Shown: positions 53,363 to 62,154, numbered from the stretch's first letter. The stretch is DNA of 64,000 nt from Rhodanobacteraceae bacterium (GCA_009996615.1 JAACZU010000008.1:1-64000); one strand, 5' to 3'. Translations and numbers: made by a program. Notes: generated by a model not told the origin, from the sequence alone.

Positions 53363-54844
53363 TCAGCCGTTCGCCTTGCGGCCCGGCGGGACGGTCAGGA
53401 CGATCGAGACGATCGCCGCGACCACCATCAGCAGATTGAAGCTCAGCGCCACGAAGGCGGCTTCGCGCACCGCCAGGTTGTCCTGGCGGCCGGCGAAGGT
53501 GATCACGCCTTCCAGCCAGCGCACGCCGCCGCGGTCGCCGGCCAGCGCGGTGAACACGGCGGCGGAGATCGCCACGCCAAAGGCCGCGCCCAGCGACGAG
53601 GCCATCTTGTAGATGCCTGAGCCCGAACCGCCCTGCGCCGCCGGCAGGTTCGACAGCGCCGCGTCGGTGGACGGCGTGGCGTAGAAGGCCAGGCCCAGGC
53701 CGAACAGCGCGTAGCCGATCACCGCCAGCACCGTGTACTGGGCGAGCAGCAGTTGCGTCGGCATCAGCAGCGCGATCGCCACGCCGGTGATGAGGCAGCC
53801 CCAGATCATCGGCTTGCGCGGACCGAAGCGTTGCAGCAGCTTCTCGCCCACGCGGATGAAGGCGATGATCGCGATCGCGTAGCCCAGCGTCAGCAGACCC
53901 GCCTGCTGCGCATTCATGCCGCCGCCCAGCTGCACCAGTTGCAGCGAGACGATCAGCGTGCCGGCGGTGGCGTTGATCAGGAAGTTCGAGATCGACGCAC
54001 CGGTGTAGGTCGAATTGCCGAACAGGCGGAAATCGAAGAACGCGTTGGCCGAGCGGCGCTCGATCACCACGAACAGCGCGCCGAACACGAGCGTCGCGGC
54101 GATCAGGCCGAGGCTGGCCGGGCTGGTCCAGCCCAGCGTGTTGCCCTGGGTCACCAGCACCTGCAGCGCCAGCATCGCGACCATGAAGGCCAGCACCCCG
54201 GGCAGGTCGAATCGGTAGTTGCCGTGAGACTCGGCCTTGTTCTCCGGCGTGCCGCGCATCAGCCATAGGCCGAGCACGTTTACCGCGATCGCCAGCCAGA
54301 AAATCGAGCGCCAGCCGAGGTTCTGCGACATCAGCCCGCCGACCAGCGAACACAGCCCGCCGCCGCCCCACGAACCGATCGACCACAGCGACACCGCGCG
54401 CTGGCGCGCGGCGCCGTCCCAGTACGCCTTCACCAGCGCCAGGCTGGCCGGCATCACGCAGGCCGCCGACAGTCCCTGCAACGCGCGCCCCACGAGCAGC
54501 ACCGGTGCCGCCATCGCGCCGCTGGGCGTGACCGCCACCAGCAGCGAACCGGCGATGCTCAGGTAAAAACCGACGCGGGTGATCCGCAGCCGCCCGACCC
54601 GGTCGGCGAGCCCGCCGAACACCACGATGAAGATGCCCGAGAACAGCGAGGTCAACGCGACCGCGATGTTCATCGTGGCCGCGTCGATTCCGAGGTCGCG
54701 CTGCATGTCGGGCGCGATGTTGAGCGTGGTCTGGGCGAACAGCCAGAACGCGACCACGCCCATGATGATGCCCAGCAACAGGCGGTCGTTGCCCTGGAAG
54801 TGGACGGGCGCCGGGCCGGCCGCGGGCGTGGCGACGGTGTTCAT
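53363..54844 (-). CDS. MFS transporter, DHA2 (EmrB/QacA) type
   Basis: 493 residues, 14 predicted membrane helices. Motif A-like LADRVGRLRITRVGFYLSIAG and GRALQGLSAACVMPASLALVKAYW fit the DHA2 14-TM multidrug efflux group. It probably exports drugs or other amphiphiles with proton exchange. Its AAGGAGG site precedes the ATG, and the start lies just 29 bases from the terminal motif of a RAYT relic, so its promoter region has been rebuilt by the insertion. Confidence 0.88.
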   Translation of the reverse strand: MNTVATPAAGPAPVHFQGNDRLLLGIIMGVVAFWLFAQTTLNIAPDMQRDLGIDAATMNIAVALTSLFSGIFIVVFGGLADRVGRLRITRVGFYLSIAGSLLVAVTPSGAMAAPVLLVGRALQGLSAACVMPASLALVKAYWDGAARQRAVSLWSIGSWGGGGLCSLVGGLMSQNLGWRSIFWLAIAVNVLGLWLMRGTPENKAESHGNYRFDLPGVLAFMVAMLALQVLVTQGNTLGWTSPASLGLIAATLVFGALFVVIERRSANAFFDFRLFGNSTYTGASISNFLINATAGTLIVSLQLVQLGGGMNAQQAGLLTLGYAIAIIAFIRVGEKLLQRFGPRKPMIWGCLITGVAIALLMPTQLLLAQYTVLAVIGYALFGLGLAFYATPSTDAALSNLPAAQGGSGSGIYKMASSLGAAFGVAISAAVFTALAGDRGGVRWLEGVITFAGRQDNLAVREAAFVALSFNLLMVVAAIVSIVLTVPPGRKANG

Positions 54845-54872
54845 GCGACCTCCTTGGACTCAAGCCAGAGAG

Positions 54873-55190
54873 ACGGGGTCAGGATCACTGTAAGGCGGAT
54901 TCGCTGACGGGACGCCGACCAGGTCGCCGACTCGAAAATCGGCGCCCACCGCTCCCGCTGGGCGCCGCCCGACGGCGAAACTCGCCGCATGGCACGCCTG
55001 CCCTGCCTCTTCGATGACATCCACCGGCAGCGCCATCTGCATCTGCCGCGCGAAGCCCTGCTCGACACCTCGCGCGCCGAACGCGCCGCGACCTGTTGAT
55101 CCTTGCTCCGCGAACCGCTATCGGACGACGATCTCCAAGCCATCCGCGCGTACCGAAGCCAAGCCCCGCGGCTTCGCATGCACCCGCAAG
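54873..55190 (+). pseudogene. RAYT (REP-associated tyrosine transposase) relic, copy 1
   Basis: The end motif ACGGGGTCAGGATCACTGT is followed by a leader of about 98 bases containing GGCGGATTCGCTGACGGG and GGCGAAACTCGCCGC, then ATG at 54989. The frame reads MARLP, then a piece RQRHLHLPREALLDTSRAER, and stops after 36 residues; a second frame further on gives LLREPLSDDDLQAIRAYRSQ. These are N- and C-terminal pieces of a RAYT (known form MARLPRL...RYLHLLREALLDTGC; FREPLSDxDLQAIR) with the catalytic middle deleted. It shares leader and start with the relic at 57.6 kb. Confidence 0.7.
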
Positions 55191-55252
55191 GCTCCTCGCC
55201 GTGCATCCGGGACCGGATAGTGCACTTCAGGACAATGCTACCCGTCAACGTC

Positions 55253-55272
55253 ATGCCCGCGACCGCGGGCAT
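55253..55272. repeat. REP palindrome
   Basis: ATGCCCGCGACCGCGGGCAT, preceded by GTC and followed by CC. A near-identical copy lies at 62155-62174. Confidence 0.7.
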
Positions 55273-55476
55273 CCATGGAAGACCGGCGGCAACTAGGGCA
55301 GGTCTACTTTGGAGTCGGCAGAGTCGACTTGTGGAGTTTTCCACGCGAATCGACACGCCGCCCCGGTATCCTGCGGAACGATCGCGGATACCGCAGATGG
55401 CTGACGATAGTATGGGATCCGGAGCAGCCAGACTGTCCGGCCTGAAGCCGATCCGCCCTGATTCGGGAGAAACGAG

Positions 55477-55956
55477 ATGGCCAGCAAGAACACGATATGC
55501 CTGTGGTACGACGGCACCGCGCTGGAAGCCGCGACGTTCTACGCCGAGACGTTCCCGGACAGCGCGGTCACCGCGGTCCATCGCGCGCCGGGCGACTATC
55601 CGTCGGGCAAGCAGGGCGACGTGCTGATGGTCGAGTTCACGGTGCTCGGCATCCCCTGCCTCGGCCTGAACGCAGGCCCGGCGTTCAAGCACAGCGAGGC
55701 GTTCTCGTTCCAGGTCGCGACCGACGACCAGGCCGAAACGGACCGCTTGTGGAACGCGATCGTCGGCAACGGCGGCGAGGAAAGCGCCTGCGGCTGGTGC
55801 AAGGACAAGTGGGGCCTGTCCTGGCAGATCACGCCACGTGCCCTGACCGCCGCAATCGCCGATCCCGACCGCGCGGCGGCCAAGCGCGCGTTCGAAGCGA
55901 TGATGGGCATGCGCAAGATCGACATCGCCGCGATCGAAGCGGCGCGGCGCGGCTGA
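55477..55956 (+). CDS. VOC-family (PhnB/UbiE-like) protein
   Basis: 159 residues. A vicinal-oxygen-chelate fold of the PhnB type: CLWYDGTALEAATFYAETFPDSAVTAVHRAPGD, EFTVLGIPCLGLNAGPAFKHSEAFSFQV, CGWCKDKWGLSWQITPRAL. Members are often annotated as 3-demethylubiquinone-9 methyltransferase-like without proof. Metal binding by His/Glu is not clearly conserved here. Cytoplasmic; start preceded by GGGAGAAACG. Confidence 0.82.
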   Translation: MASKNTICLWYDGTALEAATFYAETFPDSAVTAVHRAPGDYPSGKQGDVLMVEFTVLGIPCLGLNAGPAFKHSEAFSFQVATDDQAETDRLWNAIVGNGGEESACGWCKDKWGLSWQITPRALTAAIADPDRAAAKRAFEAMMGMRKIDIAAIEAARRG

Positions 55957-56131
55957 GGCTGGCGTCGACCGAGGTCACGACGCGGGGCCGGAGCGGCGAC
56001 TCGGCAAGTGAACCTGGCTCCGTTTTCGGAACGTCGACGCAGACCTGGTTTCTCGCTGCGAACGTCCCTTTGCCGCGCTGCACAAGTCGCCTATAGTGCC
56101 GCCCCATCCAAGAGGGGGCGGGGAGCGCGGC

Positions 56132-56455
56132 GTGAGAGCATGGGGTCTTCTTGTGTGCGGGCTTGTGTTCTCCGCACCCGCGCCGGCGCAATTTGAAATG
56201 GATCGTTTCGTCATCGCGAGCGGTGGCGGTCAGTCAGCGGGCGGCGCGTGGTCGCTGTCCGGAACGATCGGGCAGAGCGACGCCTACGTGATCCCGCTGT
56301 GCTCGGCCGATGGCGCGCCCACCGGCCTGTGCGAGGGCGCGTCGTTCGAACTCTTCGGCGGATTCTGGGCCGGGATGGCGCCACTGGCGCCGCACCCCAA
56401 CTGCGCGGACCTGGCCGAGTGCATTTTCCGGGACGGTTTCGAGTTGGTCCCGTGA
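56132..56455 (+). CDS. Small secreted IFRxGFE-tailed protein (module copy 2)
   Basis: 107 residues. A GTG start with GGGGAG upstream leads to a signal peptide (WGLLVCGLVFSAPAPAQ). The mature part contains ASGGGQSAGGAWSLSGTIGQSDAYVIP and GASFELFGGFWAGMAP, and the tail is CADLAECIFRDGFELVP. The IGQxxA...GGFW pattern and IFRDGFE tail match the paralogue at 29.5 kb. It is followed after 90 bases by a collagen-like gene, as in copy 1. An internal ATG in another frame gives no signal peptide. Confidence 0.72.
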   Translation: MRAWGLLVCGLVFSAPAPAQFEMDRFVIASGGGQSAGGAWSLSGTIGQSDAYVIPLCSADGAPTGLCEGASFELFGGFWAGMAPLAPHPNCADLAECIFRDGFELVP

Positions 56456-56545
56456 GGTCATGCAAACCATTGTCGAATCCGGCGCCCATCGCGATGCGCG
56501 CGGCGGGTCCGGATCCGGGTATTCGTCCCATGCGGGAGGCGTTTC

Positions 56546-57514
56546 ATGCGTAAATCGTTCTGGCCGGGCCTGCTGGCCGCATTCCTGCTATGCGTCGCGA
56601 TGCCGCTGTTGGCGGCGCCGCAGTCCACGGCCTTCACCTACCAGGGCCAGCTCAAGCAGCAGGGTAAGCCGTTCACCGGCACCGTCGATCTGCAGTTCCG
56701 GCTTTGGAACGACTCGGTCGCGGGCAGCGAGGTGGCGCCCATGGTGAGCCGTGGCGCCGTTCCGGTACAGGACGGCGTCTTCACCGTCGAGATCGATTTC
56801 GGCTCGGCTTTCGGGACCGAGCAACACTGGATCGAGGTCATCGCCAACGGCACGCCGCTGCTGCCGCGCCAGCCGGTAACCGCGGCACCGATGGCCGTGT
56901 TCGCGCTCACGGGCCTGCCAGGACCAACGGGGCCCGCGGGGCCGATCGGTCCAGCGGGGCCACAGGGGGAGGCCGGTCCCACTGGCGCACCCGGCGCGCC
57001 GGGACCCGAGGGCCCTGCCGGACCGCAAGGTCCCGCCGGGCCCGAAGGGGCGCCCGGAGCGACCGGGCCGACGGGTCCCGCCGGGACCACCGGGCAATAT
57101 GCGAATACCGTGTTCTCTACCGGTCAATTGGCGTTGACAGAGACGGTGACCAGTTACACCTTGATTCCCGGCTTGACGCAAACGGTCTCGGTGCCCGCGA
57201 ATGCCAAGGTGTTCGTTTCGACCAACGGGGGGTTCCAAAATACAGGAACGGGCTCCTCATGCGCGATTGCCGACTTTGCAATCTTCATCGACGGAGCCGC
57301 AACATCCGTACAGCGTCAGGTTACAGCGGCAAATACGACCGCGTTAAGTCAGATGCTCTCGCAATGGACGTTGTCCGGGGTATTCAACCTCGCGCCTGGC
57401 TCTCACACGATCCAGGTGCGAGCCAGGGATGCAGGCGGCTCAGCCGATGGCAGTGCAGGAGGCTCAAACGACCTTCTCAAAGGGAATCTTTCCGTACTGA
57501 TTATCAAGGAGTAG
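56546..57514 (+). CDS. Secreted collagen-like protein (module copy 2)
   Basis: 322 residues. Signal peptide ([17 protein letters not shown]), conserved N-terminal domain ([45 protein letters not shown]), 20 collagen GXY triplets (123-182), then a C-terminal domain homologous to copy 1 ([55 protein letters not shown]). The GXY stretch is about three times longer than in copy 1, and the 3' third of the gene is less GC-rich than its neighbours. It probably forms a trimeric surface or secreted fibre. Confidence 0.82.
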   Translation: MRKSFWPGLLAAFLLCVAMPLLAAPQSTAFTYQGQLKQQGKPFTGTVDLQFRLWNDSVAGSEVAPMVSRGAVPVQDGVFTVEIDFGSAFGTEQHWIEVIANGTPLLPRQPVTAAPMAVFALTGLPGPTGPAGPIGPAGPQGEAGPTGAPGAPGPEGPAGPQGPAGPEGAPGATGPTGPAGTTGQYANTVFSTGQLALTETVTSYTLIPGLTQTVSVPANAKVFVSTNGGFQNTGTGSSCAIADFAIFIDGAATSVQRQVTAANTTALSQMLSQWTLSGVFNLAPGSHTIQVRARDAGGSADGSAGGSNDLLKGNLSVLIIKE

Positions 57515-57869
57515 GCGGAAACGGGATCAGACTTCAGGGCGGATTCGCAGACGGGGCGCCGAGCAGATCTCCGGATCTAGAGCCGGCATCCGCCGCTGAC
57601 GCCGTGCCCCACCCGGCGGCGAAACTAGCCGCATGGCACGCCTGTCCCAGCTCGATCTTCCCCGAATACCGCAGCACATCGTCCAGGGCAGCAAAAATCG
57701 CCTGCCTACCTGCAGCAGTAACGCGCATGGGGTCGGGACGACTTTCGCGCCATGATCGAAGCCAAAACCCACCGCTTCACAGGCACCCGCCGCGCGCATC
57801 GACCTCGCGCCCGACCTGCCTCTAGGTAAGTGAACCTGCCCCCCGTTTTCGTACGCCGCTTTCGTTGAT
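57515..57869. other. 355-base gap made of a RAYT relic
   Basis: Carries the second RAYT relic and its right end motif AAGTGAACCTGCCCCCCG. No other gene is seen. Confidence 0.6.
57530..57850 (+). pseudogene. RAYT relic, copy 2
   Basis: After a leader homologous to that of copy 1 (GGCGGATTCGCAGACGGG ... GGCGAAACTAGCCGC), ATG at 57633 gives MARLSQLDLPRIPQHIVQGS, the conserved RAYT start; then a frameshift and a C-terminal piece FRAMIEAKTHRFTGTRRAHR, the known RAYT C-terminus, ending at a TAA at 57827. The catalytic HxH and Tyr region is deleted, so it is non-functional. A terminal motif AAGTGAACCTGCCCC follows. Confidence 0.75.
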
Positions 57870-58115
57870 TCATCCGCGAACAAGGTAGCGCCCGCGGGAA
57901 ATCCTGAAAAAGATCGCGCGATCAGACAGTGCGCACTCACATGCGCCCAAGCACGAATGGTTATCGCAATGATCGGATGGATGTACCCAATCTACATTCA
58001 ATTCGGGGAAGCTTTCGGAAAACAGTTTCTTGATCTCGCTGGTTGTAAGCTCCTGCCCTTTCGAGGCAGCCATACTTTTCCTAAGCTGATCATGATGCCG
58101 TGCGAACGTGCTCAT
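57870..58115 (-). CDS. Small DUF7225-like protein
   Basis: 81 residues. MSTFARHHDQLRKSMAASKG is followed by TTSEIKKLFSESFPELNVDWVHPSDHCDNHSCLGACECALSDRAIFFRISRGRYLVRG; the SDHCxNH...GxCxC cysteine-histidine pattern looks like a metal site and the ending RYxVR is typical of this family, which is found next to mobile and defence genes (recall-based, family name uncertain). It has AAGG eight bases ahead of the ATG. AT content is higher than its surroundings, suggesting recent transfer. Confidence 0.65.
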   Translation of the reverse strand: MSTFARHHDQLRKSMAASKGQELTTSEIKKLFSESFPELNVDWVHPSDHCDNHSCLGACECALSDRAIFFRISRGRYLVRG

Positions 58116-58404
58116 CGAAGGGCCTTGGATCCAGTCCTGATTAGTAGAAGACGCTAACACTTTCGCTAGGGGCGGGAAAACCCCTTCGAGGCTGAGGTTT
58201 CTCCACGAATCTCATAGTCGGATCAGTGCTTTGCAGCGCATCCGTGCGAACTGAACGCGCATGACGCGGTATGTTTCCTCACGGTCACCACACCAAGAGG
58301 AACCGCGCCATGCGCGCAACGCAAATATTGCAGAAGTGCCTCATTGGAGCGTTGGACGGCATGCACGCGCTGCGTCGGAACGTATTGCTCAGAGCGGGTC
58401 AGAT
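58116..58404. other. 289-base gap holding a transposase relic
   Basis: Contains the IS4-like start fragment described separately and, next to the following gene stop, the motif GGGTCAGATTCACTT near 58395. The left part has an inverted repeat GGGGCGGGAAAACCCC of terminator type. Confidence 0.5.
58310..58400 (+). pseudogene. Fragment resembling an IS4-type transposase N-terminus
   Basis: An ATG with AGAGGA upstream gives MRATQILQKCLIGALDGMHA and then LRRNVLLRA, resembling the opening of IS4-family transposases (MRAsxiLxxCL...HAxRxxxL). It is cut by the dispersed GGGTCAGATTCACTT motif. No catalytic DDE residues remain. Assignment is tentative. Confidence 0.4.
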
Positions 58405-59064
58405 TCACTTATACGCCCCTTGCCTGCCCTGCATTTTCTTAAACTGCTCCCTCACCTCCGGCGCCACCACATCCACCTGCCGCTTCGCCTGCATGAACGC
58501 ACGCTCGTCCTCCGGCAGCTGACAATTGCGCGACAGCGTCATCGCCTCGTCGCCATTCTTTGCAGTCGCGTCCTGCACGTTCACGACCACCGCCAGCGTG
58601 TCGCCCAGCGGTTCGAGCGCGAGGCAGACCTGGTCGATCATGTCCATGCTGCGGTGGCGCTGGCCGTCGACCATCACGATCAGGTTGGCGGCATCGAGCC
58701 ACACCGCCGAGCGCACGCCAGGCAGCGGGCGCACGGCGGCGCGTGCAGCTTCGCGGTCGATCGGGCGATGCGCGTCAGGCATGCGCGCCGAGCGCGTGAT
58801 ATCACGCGCCATCGCGTTGACGTGTGCCTCGGCCGCGCGTGTATCACCGGTCAGCACAGCCACGCGGGCGCCCATGATGTGGCCGGCGGTCGCATACGGA
58901 TCGATCGGCTGCCCGGCTTGCTGCGGGCGGCGTTTGTCAGCGACGGCCTTGTCGGATGCGCGCTGCTCGCAGGCTGCGACGCAGGACGCGATGAGACCGA
59001 TCAAAACGATATGGAAGGAAATGCGCGGCGCTCCCCAGCGCCGGACTCCCGCAACGGAATCCAT
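58405..59064 (-). CDS. Predicted lipoprotein of unknown function
   Basis: 219 residues. Signal peptide with lipobox (LIASCVAAC). The mature part is alpha/beta-like with SMDMIDQVCLALEPLGDTLAVVVNVQDATAKNGDEAMTLSRNC and PEVREQFKKMQGRQGAYK at the end; no family is recognised. The stop codon lies inside the RAYT-like end motif (TATAAGTGAATCTGACCC read on the minus strand), so the C-terminus may have been reset by the insertion. GGAGATTCGGG precedes the ATG. Confidence 0.7.
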   Translation of the reverse strand: MDSVAGVRRWGAPRISFHIVLIGLIASCVAACEQRASDKAVADKRRPQQAGQPIDPYATAGHIMGARVAVLTGDTRAAEAHVNAMARDITRSARMPDAHRPIDREAARAAVRPLPGVRSAVWLDAANLIVMVDGQRHRSMDMIDQVCLALEPLGDTLAVVVNVQDATAKNGDEAMTLSRNCQLPEDERAFMQAKRQVDVVAPEVREQFKKMQGRQGAYK

Positions 59065-59378
59065 CCCGAATCTCCGCCCCCTGTAGCGTCGATTCGGGGA
59101 GTAGGCAACAAAAGTGCCGGCTGTTCAAGCTGCAGCGCATGAGTACCCGCCTGAACATGGCCACCTGATCCGCCCGCACGAGCTGGCTATCGCAGCCGCG
59201 ACGACGTGCACGCTATCGCGCCTTCATCATGGCTGATGTCACGCCCGCGGAATCCGCTACCGCGCAGGTCAAGTCAACACCAACCCCGACTTCGATCTTC
59301 GCCCTGCCCGCGCCGTCCGGGAATGTATAGTTCGGGCACGGTGGGCACGGTGCCCGGCCACGCATCGCGGGAGGTTTC
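59065..59378. other. 314-base gap, probable promoter region
   Basis: No coding frame is seen. GAATGTATAGTT around 59321-59332 could be a -10 element for the SPFH operon; GGGCACGGTGCCC is a small hairpin before the ATG. Confidence 0.35.
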
Positions 59379-60521
59379 ATGGGTCTTGTGCAGGCAGTCG
59401 TGGGTTCGATCGGCGGTACGCTCGCCGACCAGTGGAAGGACTTCTACACGGTTCCGGGCGGTTTGCCGTCGACTGCGGCGCTGTTCGCCGCCGTGCCACA
59501 GGGCACGAATGCCGGACGCGGTTCGAATACGAAAGCTTCCTCGAACATCATCACCAACGGGTCGAAGATCGTCGTTCCCGAAGGCTACGGGCTGCTGCTG
59601 TTCCAGGATGGCGCGATCACCGGCTTCGCCGCCGAGCCGGGCGGCTACGAATGGCGCTCGGACGACATCAACTCGAAGTCGATCTTCGCCGGCGACGGCC
59701 TGGTCGATGCGCTGGTCAAGCAGAGCTGGGAGCGCTTCAAGTTCGGCGGCCAGCCGGGCTCGCAGCAGGCCGCCTTCTTCGTTTCGCTGAAGGAACTGCC
59801 GGACAACCGCTTCGGCACGCAGTCGGAAATCTACTGGGACGATGCCTTCTTCAATACCCAGGTCGGCGCGGTGACGCGCGGCTCCTACACGTTGAAGATC
59901 GTCGACCCGATCCTGTTCGTGAAGAACTTCGTGCCGGCCGCGTATCTGCAGCCCGGCCAGGTCTTCGATTTCACCGACCTCGACAACGCCGCCGCCAGCC
60001 AGCTGTTCAACGAAGTGGTCGGTTCGCTCGCGCCGGCGTTCAGCCTGTACTCGAACGACCCGGGCAAGGGCAACCGCATCACCAGGCTGCAGCAGGATTC
60101 GGTCGGCTTCGCCAAGAGCCTGTCCGATGCGGTCGAGGCCGCTTATCAGTGGAAGTCCGATCGCGGCCTGGCCATCGTCAAGACCGCCATCGTGTCGATC
60201 GAGTACGACGCGAACACGCGCGAACTGCTCAAGACCGTGCAGCGCGCCGACGCACTGGCCGGCGCGCGCGGCAATTCCAACCTGCAGGCCAGCGTCGCCG
60301 CGGGGATCCAGTCCGCAGGCGAGAACGGTGGAGCAGCGGGCATCGTGGGCCTGGGCATGGCGACCGGCATGATGGGCGGCATCGGCGGCTTGCAGCAGCC
60401 GGTCGCGCCGGCGGCCGATGATCCGGTCGCCAAGCTGAAGAAGGCCAAGGAGATGCTCGATCTCGGCCTGATCACGCAGGGCGATTACGACACGCTCAAG
60501 GCCAAGGCGCTGGGTCTGTAA
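59379..60521 (+). CDS. SPFH-domain protein with SHOCT C-terminus
   Basis: 380 residues. An N-terminal virion-core/YdjI-type SPFH domain (about 40-280; GSKIVVPEGYGLLLFQDGAITGFAAEPGGYEW, FDFTDLDNAAASQLFNEVV) is followed by a glycine/methionine-rich linker and a C-terminal SHOCT motif (KLKKAKEMLDLGLITQGDYDTLKAKAL). It may oligomerise at membranes under envelope stress, as in B. subtilis YdjI. The ATG follows GGGAGG. It is the first gene of an operon with the zinc-ribbon and small membrane protein (21-base gap). Confidence 0.82.
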   Translation: MGLVQAVVGSIGGTLADQWKDFYTVPGGLPSTAALFAAVPQGTNAGRGSNTKASSNIITNGSKIVVPEGYGLLLFQDGAITGFAAEPGGYEWRSDDINSKSIFAGDGLVDALVKQSWERFKFGGQPGSQQAAFFVSLKELPDNRFGTQSEIYWDDAFFNTQVGAVTRGSYTLKIVDPILFVKNFVPAAYLQPGQVFDFTDLDNAAASQLFNEVVGSLAPAFSLYSNDPGKGNRITRLQQDSVGFAKSLSDAVEAAYQWKSDRGLAIVKTAIVSIEYDANTRELLKTVQRADALAGARGNSNLQASVAAGIQSAGENGGAAGIVGLGMATGMMGGIGGLQQPVAPAADDPVAKLKKAKEMLDLGLITQGDYDTLKAKALGL

Positions 60522-60542
60522 GCCACCCAGCGCACAACGCCC

Positions 60543-61853
60543 ATGTCGAACGCCACGACTCCGCCGCCGCCGGCGGCTCCCACCGGCCCGGGATCACCGC
60601 GGGACGTGCCACCGCTGCCGGGCACGTTCCCGATGGACCCGGCCACGCTGCCCGAAGCGATCCGCGACGAAGTGCTGGTGCCCGATCCGGTCGCCATCGA
60701 CACGGCTGCCGCCGAACTCAAGGACGGCGTCAACCGCTGCCCGAAATGCGGCGCCAGCGAGATCCGGCAGAAGCCCGGCAGCGATCTGCTGATCTGCCTG
60801 TACTGCCGCAACGAATGGGCGAGTGCTCGCGTCGAGGAAGAATTCGGCCTCGGCGAGGGCATCGACCAGCTCGAGGGCACGGTCATCGCGTCGGGCGCAC
60901 GCGACATCGCGGCCGACACCGCCAGCCTGATGACCTTCAAGTGCAACGGCTGCGGCGCCGAGGTGACGGTCAATACCGAAAACGCGATGACCGCGCGCTG
61001 CCATTGGTGCCGCCATGTCCTCGGCGTCAACGAGCAGATCGCGAACGGCGCGGTGCCGGACGCGGTGCTGCCTTTCCACATCAAGAAGGACGACGCGGTC
61101 GCGCGCATCCGTCAGTTCGTGGACAAGCGGCGCCTGTTCGCGCTGAAGGCGTTCAAGGAGCAGTTCACGCCGGAGAACGTCGTTCCGGTCTACCTGCCCT
61201 ACATGATCGTCGACGCCAACGCGAGCGCCGCCGTCGCCGGCAAGGGCGAGATCAAGACACGCGAGTACACGCAAGGCAGCGGCAACGACAGGAAGACCTA
61301 CTACGACGCCGACGTGTACCAGGTGGAGCGGCACGTGGATTTCACCGTGGACGACCTGCCGCTGGAATCTTCCGCCGAGCGCGGCAACCTCGACACGCGC
61401 ACCAACACCAACAACATCATCAACACGATCCTGCCGTTCGACACCAAGAACGCGGTGAAGTGGAACGCCTCCTACCTGGTGGGCGTCACCTCGGAGAAGC
61501 GCGACCGCGACGTGGAGCAACTGCGCCCGCGTCTGGAGGACCAGTTGCTGTCGATCGCCCGTGCGCAGGTCGAGGCGTCCGTAAACCGCTACGACCGCGG
61601 CGTGCGCTGGGAACGCGAACGCCTCGACGTGCGCGGCACGCGCTGGGTGTCGATGTACCTGCCGGTCTGGCTCTATTCCTACCACCAGCCGGGCAGCAAC
61701 GGCGGCCTGCTGCACTACATCGCGGTGAACGGCCGCACCGGCGAGACGATGGGCAGCGTGCCGGTGCAGCAGTGGAAGCTGCTGATGACCGCGCTCACCG
61801 TCGGCACCATCCTCGAAGGCATTGCCCTCTGGATCCTGGGGAACTCCGCATGA
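60543..61853 (+). CDS. TFIIB-type zinc-ribbon membrane protein
   Basis: 436 residues. Two zinc-ribbon segments (CPKC...CLYC; CNGC...CHWC) in residues 65-170, then a soluble domain (LPFHIKKDDAVARIRQFVDKRRLFALKAFKEQF; PVYLPYMIVDANASAAVAGKGE) and a C-terminal membrane helix (LLMTALTVGTILEGIALWIL). The arrangement is common in SPFH/YdjI-associated proteins. It follows the SPFH gene and overlaps the next start (ATGA); probable scaffold or membrane partner. Substrate or ligand unknown. Confidence 0.8.
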   Translation: MSNATTPPPPAAPTGPGSPRDVPPLPGTFPMDPATLPEAIRDEVLVPDPVAIDTAAAELKDGVNRCPKCGASEIRQKPGSDLLICLYCRNEWASARVEEEFGLGEGIDQLEGTVIASGARDIAADTASLMTFKCNGCGAEVTVNTENAMTARCHWCRHVLGVNEQIANGAVPDAVLPFHIKKDDAVARIRQFVDKRRLFALKAFKEQFTPENVVPVYLPYMIVDANASAAVAGKGEIKTREYTQGSGNDRKTYYDADVYQVERHVDFTVDDLPLESSAERGNLDTRTNTNNIINTILPFDTKNAVKWNASYLVGVTSEKRDRDVEQLRPRLEDQLLSIARAQVEASVNRYDRGVRWERERLDVRGTRWVSMYLPVWLYSYHQPGSNGGLLHYIAVNGRTGETMGSVPVQQWKLLMTALTVGTILEGIALWILGNSA

Positions 61854-62110
61854 GCGACGACAGCGGACTGTGGCTGCTGCTCGCCGGTCCGGCCGGCGGG
61901 ACCGCGCTGTACTGGGCCTTGTACCGGTACTACCGCAACACCGACAAATCGCACGCGTTCGAGCGCGAGACGAAGATCGAGGCCAAGCCGGTGACCGGCT
62001 CGGACCGGAAGGTCGACGAGGTGACCGGCACGCGCGAGACGCGCATCCGCGGAGACAACGTGCGTGAGTACCGCAAGCGCGTGGAGCGGATTCGCGGCGG
62101 TAGCGGTTGA
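61850..62110 (+). CDS. Small membrane protein of the SPFH operon
   Basis: 86 residues. One membrane helix (LWLLLAGPAGGTALYWALYRYY) and a charged, glycine-poor tail (ERETKIEAKPVTGSDRKVDEVTGTRETRIRGDNVREYRKRVERI). Its ATG overlaps the stop of the zinc-ribbon gene, so it belongs to the SPFH operon. Family not recognised. Confidence 0.75.
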   Translation: MSDDSGLWLLLAGPAGGTALYWALYRYYRNTDKSHAFERETKIEAKPVTGSDRKVDEVTGTRETRIRGDNVREYRKRVERIRGGSG

Positions 62111-62154
62111 GCTCGCTTCGCCACTACCGAAGACCTGGACACATCTGCGACGTC

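Larger units (their letters stand above)
54845..55476. other. 632-base gap made of a RAYT relic and a REP element
   Basis: It carries the RAYT relic described separately, the REP palindrome at 55253, and a segment GGTCTACTTTGGAGTCGG near 55300 that resembles the dispersed terminal motif. No intact gene is seen. Confidence 0.6.
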
